From Colletes latitarsis (taxonomy: Eukaryota > Arthropoda > Insecta > Hymenoptera > Colletidae), in NCBI RefSeq assembly GCF_051014445.1, contig NC_135137.1, positions 25,607,501 through 25,671,500 of the forward strand: a stretch of DNA of 64,000 bases, given 5' to 3'. The notes beneath the pieces were generated by a model, which was not told the DNA's origin, made no database searches, and was given only the letters and a program-made list of their open reading frames with translations. Positions 56,551 through 64,000 of the stretch are shown in pieces. Made by a program: the position numbers and the translations under genes. Positions within the stretch are counted from its first letter, which is position 1. The number at the start of each line of letters is the position of its first letter.

Positions 56551-57033
56551 GTGGACGACACTTGACTTTTCTTGTATTTTTACTGTTGAAAAGCACGTTT
56601 CATACTTGAAAAAAGGTATGTTTGATTTTTCATAATGTTAAAGTGCAATCGTGCAATTTTTATGAATTATAAAAATTTGATTATTGTTATGTGAATGTTG
56701 ATAATAAATTTAATCAACTATTGGAATTTGTTTAATTGTAGCTCACGGGCCCCCAATCCGTGTGACAGACAGACGAGGTATACAAATCAATGTTGGGATC
56801 ATAATGTAAAAGCACAATTCATAGCCCAAGTTTCTTGCCGAAACGATGAAGGTTGCCTTTTGCCTTTTTCAATCCGTTTCATATTCAATTCACATATGTT
56901 TACACACCTCTACACTCTATTTGTCTATCACAATAACTCGGTGAGTAGTTTTTCAACCTACCGTGATCGATAAGAAGAGGATACTAACATCTTCCAATTT
57001 TTAGGTCGGCCTGGGCCACGAAAGTCCATAAAG
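56551..57033 (+). other. Candidate multi-exon transcript
   Basis: Three acceptor/donor-bounded blocks follow in order: 56551-56615 (TGTATTACAG before, GTATGTTT after), 56742-56940 (TTTAATTGTAG before, GTGAGTAG after) and 57005-57033 (CCAATTTTTAG before, GTAAGTTC after). The second intron would be only 64 bp, a normal size for insects. In one frame the middle block is open throughout and Cys-rich (PNPCDRQTRYTNQC ... VSCRNDEGC), and the joined third block stops after VGLGHESP. The first block is open only in a frame that then stops early in the second. So it may be a non-coding RNA, a small-peptide gene or chance. No family is recognised. Confidence 0.3.
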
Positions 57034-58440
57034 TGTAAGTTCTACTTATGTAGAGCGTCGTTCAATTGACAGGTTGTAATACACTCGTAACAAATCCGCA
57101 AAATTCTTCTCGGATACACTATCTCCAGGAATAAATTAATAATATGGAGTTACGTGGAAACAATGAATTCAGGCACGAGGTTTAGATGAGAAACTGTTTA
57201 TTGCAATATAATGAGACACTGTGTAAGACTATGGAGCGGTAAACAGAGTGAATGAAATTTTGAAGTGCTTTGGTCAGTTATTTTTATCAACTAATTTCTT
57301 GCTAAGAATTAAACCGAGAAGAAAAAATAAAAATATGTCAATTAAGAACTGGGCGTTCCTGAATTACGCACAACTATATCTGTGAATTTATTTGTTCGTT
57401 TATATAAAAGGACAAACTCCCTTAACTGTTTATGCTGCACTAAAGTTATGTCAATAAATTATTTATTATATGAATACATAAAATACGAAGTACAAAAGAC
57501 ATCAAAAAACGAATTGCTTGTACATTAAGTTACCTTAAAGAAACTCTACGACAAAATGTAACTTTAAATACAAACTACATACAATAGTATTGGGGTCGTC
57601 TAGAAAGTAATACCAATTTCAAAATGACATCTTAAAATAAAAGAAAACCTTTAGCGAATCTCTTGAAACAGAATTATATCATATTGTTTCTAATATAATT
57701 AAAAATGATTAAAAATATGTATTCAATTAAATAGTTCCATGTTATTTAATTTAAACTATTATACGTTGTTTATTAACTTAAATAATTATTAAATTAAAAA
57801 ATAAATTTAAGAAATCTTTGGTGAATTTACATGATATATCTTGAAATTTATTTATAATTATAGTTATATATATTATATATTGTATAGTTATAAATAAATT
57901 TCTAGATGTTCCATATAAGTTAGTCAATTCTATTTTAAGGAGTGCCCTAAAAATTCTCTTTTAAAGAGAAGATTTCCGAGGAGGGGAGATTTGAGAAACA
58001 TTGTTATAGATATTATGCACTGTTTTTTAATTACATTATACTATTCATTACATTACTAAAATGAAAAAGATTCTAAAATTGGGTCGATGCATCTTAGATA
58101 CCTGTATTGTTTATTGTATCTATGATTTATTTATTACGATAAATCAAAACTTAATTTCCTAAAATTCGTAAAGTAAATATATATATACGATATACGATCA
58201 GTTGTAAAAAATAGTAATACCTCCTATGTAACATCAGCCTCGCTGTTATACTGAATTCTAAAAACTATTTATCCTTTCTTCTTGTCTGAGAATTGTATTT
58301 ATTGGCAATGCAGTTGCTATGAAAATCTGGCATGTTAGATACTTCATGTTCCAAATAAATATAGGGTGATTCATAAATATTTGTTCATACTGTAAAAGAT
58401 GAATTTATGCATTAAAGAGTATACTATATTTACAGCTTTT
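57034..58440. other. Unassigned AT-rich DNA with a small hairpin
   Basis: A hairpin with 20-bp arms (GAAATTTATTTATAATTATA, inverted at 57883-57902) starts at 57843. No gene or repeat is otherwise recognised. Confidence 0.3.
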
Positions 58441-58459
58441 GAGTTATGAATAGATTGAA

Positions 58460-59215
58460 GTTAATGTTAATGTTAATGTAGTTACAATATGCAGTGAATA
58501 TGTAAATTATATGCAAGATATATACAAAATATATGTACACAAGATAGGTTTGGAAATTACGCACTTGTGTAGAGATTAGAAAATTCGTACAATTATGCTT
58601 AATCAATGTATTTAATATTGCATAGAATGTGTAATATATAAAAATGAACAAACATTACAAAAACTGTTCTAAGAACTGATAAAGTCTGTAATCTAAAGTT
58701 GTCAAGACAAAAAAAAATTCTTTCTTTCTTCGCATTCTCGCTTTTATTTGCTTCGAATTCTCGCATACACGTACAAATCTGTGGCGATAGCCATTGTTCA
58801 TACAAGATCGACATTAATCTTGGATGTCGCGGCGATAGTTGCTGTCATAAAATCGATATCGGTTTCCATTTTTTTGATAGCAGCCAACGATCGTACAGGA
58901 GTGTCATTGATTAATGTTGCAGCAACATTTAGGAGAGTACAATAATGTCAAAGTAATTTAATCTGCAATGACGAATTTAAACAAGTTCTGATAATTTCCG
59001 AGTTAAATAAAGAAATTCCGTATATACAAAAAGTATGCAGAATATACAACTTGTATACAAAGTATGGAAAGTATATGCAATATCCAAAATAGAAACTATA
59101 TTTTTGAAATCTTCTAATGATGGAACATATTTCTGCCAAAATTCCATTTTTTAAATCCATTTCTCTAAAATATGCATTTGCGTAAACTTCTGCAGCTTAG
59201 TTATGAATAATTAAA
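58460..59215. repeat. ATATGCA-rich repeat related to 15810-16550
   Basis: The ends carry ATATGCAAG/TATATGCAATAT runs like those flanking the hAT fragment at 15929-16090, and 59010-59215 aligns with 16340-16550. The middle (58690-58930, GC-richer, with GGATGTCGCGGCGATAG) does not match the hAT fragment, and I do not recognise it; overlapping frames on both strands are probably chance. Confidence 0.45.
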
Positions 59216-59411
59216 ACAAATATTTGCCTGATGCATCAACACACACTACTATATGCCTTAATATATCTGGTCCTTATCTGGTGTTTATAAATAATGTCGC
59301 CGATCGTAAAGTTTGTTAATTATCCAAATCTGCAATCAGTATCTCAATTTTCGTTTTGAAATATTTAATTCTTTAATTCCAACTTTGCTTCAAAAATTTG
59401 TTTTCCTTTTA

Positions 59412-59591
59412 TTCAATATTTGAAATTTCTATCTAAATAAGAACTAAAGCATGAAGAAGAACTAAACAATATAAACGTATATTGTCCTAGATGTAAAGAT
59501 GAGCCGAATTAAAAATCTTAATATTGATAATACGACTTCATGCTGTACATTTCACAAAACGTCAGGAAATAGAAATAAACATTTATTTATA
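59412..59591 (+). repeat. Duplicate of 43702-43879
   Basis: Nearly identical to 43702-43879 and, like it, ends at the TA of a major-family MITE. Left of 59412 the two loci differ. Confidence 0.92.
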
Positions 59592-59968
59592 CAGGGTGTT
59601 CGGCCACCCCTGGGAAAAATTTTAATGGGAGACTCTAAAGGCCAAAATAAGACGAAAATAAAAAATACTAATTTGTTCATGGAGGCTTCGTTAAAAAATT
59701 ATTAACGTTTAAAGTTCCGCCCGTACGGAATTCTTTTTCTTGAAAATCCGCAGGATTTCAGGGGTATGTCTATTCGCCAAAAATGATTGTAATTGACCCC
59801 CGCAACCAAAAATAATTTTTTTAGAATGATTTGAAATTTTTTAATTCAATTGTTGAATAACTTTTTAATGAAGCCTCAGCCAAGAAATTAATATTTTTGA
59901 TTTTCGTCTTATTTTGGCCTCTAAAATCTCCCATTAAAATTTTTTTCCAGGTGTGGCCGAACACCGTG
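59592..59968. mobile_element. Major MITE family, class II, flipped relative to 43880-44397
   Basis: CAGGGTGTTCGGCCACCCCT to GGCCGAACACCGTG, TA-flanked. The interior is in the inverted orientation (ATGTCTATTCGCCAAAAATG, GATTGTAATTGACCCCCGCA). Its right TIR carries the variant seen at the left of 43880-44397. Confidence 0.9.
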
Positions 59969-60289
59969 TATAATTTTCTTTATATCTCCAGAGCAACTTC
60001 TATCATATAAATTATTGATTATTAGGATGACAGTCTGTCTCTGTTTATTAATACCAAAAGAGGTACATTCGTTTTTCGTAATACCATTGCACAATTTTAA
60101 TATAATTATATGGCATTTTTTCTCGCAGTGTAGTTGCCCTTCTGTTATTAATTCTCTGCTTCTTCTTTCACTTCTTTGCAAACACATCGCATCGTTAGTC
60201 TATTTCTTAATAAACCAGTTTTGCAAATATTAGACCGCGTTCGGTTATTTTGTCAAACTATCCTTTTTGCACTAAAAATTTATAATAAT

Positions 60290-60900
60290 ATCTTGTTTTT
60301 CAGGAGATGATGATTATGTGCTTCTTTTGCTAGTTTGATAAGTGGATTTTCGTGCTGGCTGTCGTATAATAAGTGTGAAAGTGATTCGATCAGTATATCG
60401 TGATATTCAATGTTGGTTTCTTTTTGAAGTTGGAACGACTCTTAACTGAAATTGAAAACTGCCTTTTCTTATTTATATTAAATCTTAGAAACTAATGTTA
60501 TGTGTCCTTTATACAGCTTGCAAGTAAGATTTCACTGTGGTATTTAGATTTGTGACTCATATGTTAATATAATTCTAGCAAATGTTATTTTTTATTATAA
60601 GACTAGAGAAATATCTGTTAATACCAATTGTTTTCGTTGCTTTTTCCTTTTTTTGTCCTGAACTATTTGTTTCTAAATGTATTTTTTATGTATTAATATT
60701 CCAAGGTATTTAATTTTTAAGCTCAGTTCTAGTGTGTTTTTTTATTATGACTTTCGGCGAGTATGATGTTTTCTTAGTGAAATAGATAGTTTAAATACTT
60801 GTATCATTGATATTCAATTTCCAGTCCCTAAAAAACTGTGTAATGTTTGTCAAGTGTACTTCTGTTTATCTAATTTTTTGATCTATTTTTCAAGAAGAAA
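60290..60900 (-). pseudogene. Jockey-like LINE RT fragment
   Basis: On the minus strand, with several frame changes: LDKHYTVF-x-x-WKLNINDT-like sequence, TKKTSYSPKVIIKK, ELKIKYLGILIHKK near 60700, an ITFARIILTYESQI segment, and YDSQHENPLIKLAKE near 60330. This order matches the region after the YADD motif of Jockey-type reverse transcriptases (usual KIKYLGIxxDKKLTF, LLYKTYIRPIISYA, NPLI). The catalytic core is missing. The orientation is opposite to the LINE at 20940-23252. Confidence 0.7.
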
Positions 60901-61109
60901 AGGAATCTTTCGCTTTCCTTCAACTATTTATGCTTAATCAACTTATTTGATTTTGTCTAAATGAATTGAGAAAGTAATATCAATTGTGTTTTTATCACAA
61001 AACAGACAAGTAAAGATACTGTGTGATGCGATGAAGCGTGTTCAAAATATTTCCTCCAACAAATTCATACCACTTAAATCCTCAATTTTCTCGAAAATAA
61101 AACTGTGAA

Positions 61110-61600
61110 AACTAGAAAACGGTATCATGTTCCGTAAATCCACGGCTGCTGCGAAGTCGCTATTGTTCGTCTTGGAATTAAGCGTTTCTTGCTGGCATTT
61201 GATGCAAGTGAATGCGCTCTTTCGAGCAACTGGAGACTGGCATTTCTCGTGTACCGCCGGGTTTCTCTGGCAGCAGAAAGAGAACGAAAATAGAGACAGA
61301 TCGGTGGACAATGCTGCAAACGGGTCTCTGAAATACTAGCGTACCAATGCACGCGACTTGCCTCTGTCCGCGGAGAGAAAAAGGGGTGAGTTTACGAGGT
61401 CGGGGTCAGAGAGCAGGGGGTTTTGCCGGATTACAATAAGTTCACAGAGGTCGAGCTTTTCGGGGTCGACTGTCGTGGCTTTAAGCGCATTTTGCACCCA
61501 GAGATTTTCGTCGCGGATTTCCACGGCAGATTAGAAATTGCGGTGAATTAAAAGCGACGAGGAAAGTCGTGTCGTCTCGGAAATTGCGAGATGAACCCTG
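61110..61600. other. GC-richer island, unassigned
   Basis: It stands out from AT-rich flanks (for example GACTTGCCTCTGTCCGCGGA, GAGGTCGGGGTCAGAGAGC). Overlapping frames exist on both strands (plus 61127-61339, minus 61042-61311), none recognisable. It matches no repeat in the window, so it is a candidate for host exon or regulatory DNA. Confidence 0.35.
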
Positions 61601-63919
61601 TATTTCTGGAAAACTTGAAGGGTTGCACGTACTTTTCTCTAACCCTTGGTGAAATCTGTTCTTCGTTACTTCTGTTCTGAAAAATGTTTCTAAATAGAAT
61701 TACTAGAGTTCAAGTATCTTTAAATTTATTTAACTATGAAATTTAAATACTGGCACATACGAAGATATTTAGTCGAACATTGGAAAAATGTTGCAGCATT
61801 AAACAATGTCTGTTTTGTTGAATGAAATTATATTGCAAGAAAGTTGTAATTGTTTAAAGTTTGTAGTAAAAATCTGCACGAATTTTTTCAGGTACCTAAT
61901 ATACAAATAATCTTTTAAGTGTCAATTTTATTAGAAGACAATGTCTTTACGCATGTATTTACGTCGATATAACTTTAACACAAAATGATTTGTAACTTCC
62001 CAACCGGAAGTGAGGGAGTAGATTGAAATACCAGTAGCACAATTTTAATTTAAGATTTCGAATAACAATTTTCCTTACTTCATCACATCTATACGCTTAC
62101 ATATACTAAAGTTAAGTTTCCAGTGATCAATATTTTTGTATAATCAAGATGACAGAATCTATAATTATTATTTGTTTTATTATTATAATAAAAATTAACT
62201 GATCGTGGAGTATTTTGAAGAGTGCTTATACCCAAAGCTGAAACGTATAATTTAAGTTAAAAGGAATTCCTACCTTGTTGGATAAAAAATCGATCTTTTT
62301 GTACATTTCACAAACATTTTATGTATTAAAAATGCGTCCATAGAATTTGAAATCAGGATTTAAAAACTTGAGAACAGAACTTTGAGAATTTTAAAAGATC
62401 TATTTTATATACCTAGTAATCTAAATTGAAACTTTAATACCGTTTCTCTTAAAATAGAATTTTCTGAAATGGCGACCAAGATATCTGTGACAGTAATGCA
62501 GCAATCAACTTCAAATTTTACAATCATACGCGGGAAACTATTCTTCGCTTAGGAGACTATGGAAAATAGAAACTTCAATTACTTTTTTCTATAAACCAAA
62601 GAAGAATTTTATTCAGACAAAGGTCTTTTCTGTTAGGCCATCATTTTAAAATTAATTAAAATTTGTTGCTATTTGTAATATACATTGTAGGTGTACTCAT
62701 ATAACGAATGAATTTAAACAACTTTTTTATTTCAAAACACTTGGAAAAGAATTAAAATAGTCGCACTTTTGTTTAAACCGTCAGTTCTCTATAGTCATAA
62801 GAATGTTTAACATTTCCGGTTAAAAATTTGCATAGAGTGGTAACAAGAGTGTATAAATGTAGTTATAAAATATGAAAGTAATCTATAAATAATTTAAACA
62901 AAAGAATTGCTAAATAAGATGTATTTTTCGGCTAACAAGTTAGGAAGGCCCCATAATGAATGAAATGAAAAAATATATTTTTAACAATAAATAATAACTT
63001 TTGTTCCTTCAGTACTACATGTACTCTGATGAAATTTATTATATGCACAGTAGAAACGAATTTGTTTGCTCCATGAACGTTTGAAAAAAAATAGTTATTT
63101 ACGTTGCTTTATAATTATCTATATAATTATCTATATAAGAAAAAAAGTAAAAGAAGACTCGTTTTGGGATTCCTAGAACTCATAATCAGCCCAAAAAGTA
63201 ATAAATGAACTATCCTGTCGCCAATCTTTCAACATATGTTGTCTACAATTGTCTAAAAATTTCAAGTCATCGTTAGTTTCAAACAATGAATCTGAACATG
63301 AAGCCTGTGTGATTTGTATCGTAACATTAACTTCGTATTGTACAATAAGTATAGGCGTCATAAGTACTTTATGCTCACATTAGTTGAATAATGACAAGGA
63401 CATGAAGTTCTATCATGAAGTCTAGATTATTAATTATTATTAAAATCCACACATTTTTACATTTTCATGCTATTTGTAAAAAGATTTGTTCATTTATTGT
63501 AAACACTACATAACTTTCAAAACTACTTAATTAAATTTAATTTCATCGTACAAAATGGGGTTAATTGCATATGATGCGAATGAGATATATTTAATTTTAT
63601 TGCTTAATAACTAGTTAATATATGGAATATTTGATTCCACGATCATAATATTGTGGGCCATTGAATCTTTTATTTGTTTCAACTATTATTGATATGAAAA
63701 TGCAATGTCTAATTTTTAAAATCCGAGGTGATTGAAAAATTTACATTATAATGATCTTTATAAACAATGAATTTCAAGTATTAGTTCTTTGCACTTGAAA
63801 GGCACTCTCACTTGCTACGCGATATTTTATAGTAACTTAAGATGCTAGTGTCACTTGCCTTCCAAGTTGGTAGAAGGGCAACGGAAGGAAACTTTTCTTT
63901 CTCATTTGAGGTTGCTATA
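61601..63919. other. Unassigned AT-rich DNA
   Basis: No gene, RNA or large repeat recognised. A 62-codon minus frame at 63173-63361 has no known motif. Confidence 0.3.
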
Positions 63920-64000
63920 CAGGGTGTTCGGCCACCCCTGGAAAAATTTTAATGGTGGATTCTAGAGACCAAAATTAGACGAAAATCAAGAATACCAATT
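63920..64000. mobile_element. Major MITE family, cut by window end
   Basis: After TA it reads CAGGGTGTTCGGCCACCCCT and continues through the left TIR to the last base (AAGAATACCAATT). The interior class is unknown. Confidence 0.9.

Overview
The window looks like A+T-rich nuclear DNA of an insect, probably a hymenopteran. The eukaryotic call rests on decayed Tc1/mariner, hAT, piggyBac, Mutator-like, R1/Jockey-like LINE and BEL/Pao remains, solo LTRs and many TA-flanked MITEs. The hymenopteran call is a weaker inference, from memory of the MITE end CAGGGTGTTCGGCCACCCCT in bees, ants and wasps. I recognise no intact host gene, no rRNA, no tRNA and no CRISPR. Every transposase or reverse transcriptase I can place is broken by stops, frameshifts or truncation.

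Layout. 1-7.1 kb: a MITE arm, a 1.7-kb MITE with an internal 662-bp tandem duplication (569-2268), a near-perfect 171-bp hairpin (2368-2538), a Tc1 fossil, a BEL/Pao integrase tail running into a polypurine tract and LTR, a small MITE (4484-4908) and a full-length decayed Tc1 element (4911-6685). 7-13.5 kb: two more copies of the major MITE, two tandem Mutator-like transposase fragments with a third dispersed copy of their 3' region, and a 5'-truncated R1-like LINE on the minus strand (11690-13505). 13.5-23.3 kb: AT-rich DNA with a hAT fragment, a 1.27-kb palindrome abutting a Tc1 fragment, and a Jockey-like LINE interrupted by an LTR-like segment and a MITE. 23.2-34.2 kb: a foldback element, a second palindrome centred on a CCTAAA array, and two divergently oriented Tc1 fossils around a short MITE. 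34-43 kb: largely featureless AT-rich DNA with two solo LTRs, a mariner fragment and one MITE. 43-56 kb: the densest part, with MITEs, a hAT C-terminus, a piggyBac nested in a MITE, three solo LTRs, Tc1 and mariner fragments. 56-64 kb: a possible small spliced transcript, a degenerate repeat array, a MITE whose left flank duplicates sequence 15.7 kb away, a LINE fragment, and a MITE cut by the window end.

The window therefore reads as a transposon graveyard in an intergenic or intronic region. The dominant family is a TA-flanked MITE with roughly 120-bp terminal inverted repeats and two alternative interiors. Its copies include a chimera, an internally flipped copy and one carrying a nested piggyBac. 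I found no convincing new biological system. The best leads are the young hairpin at 2368-2538, the behaviour of the MITE family, and the candidate exons at 56551-57033.
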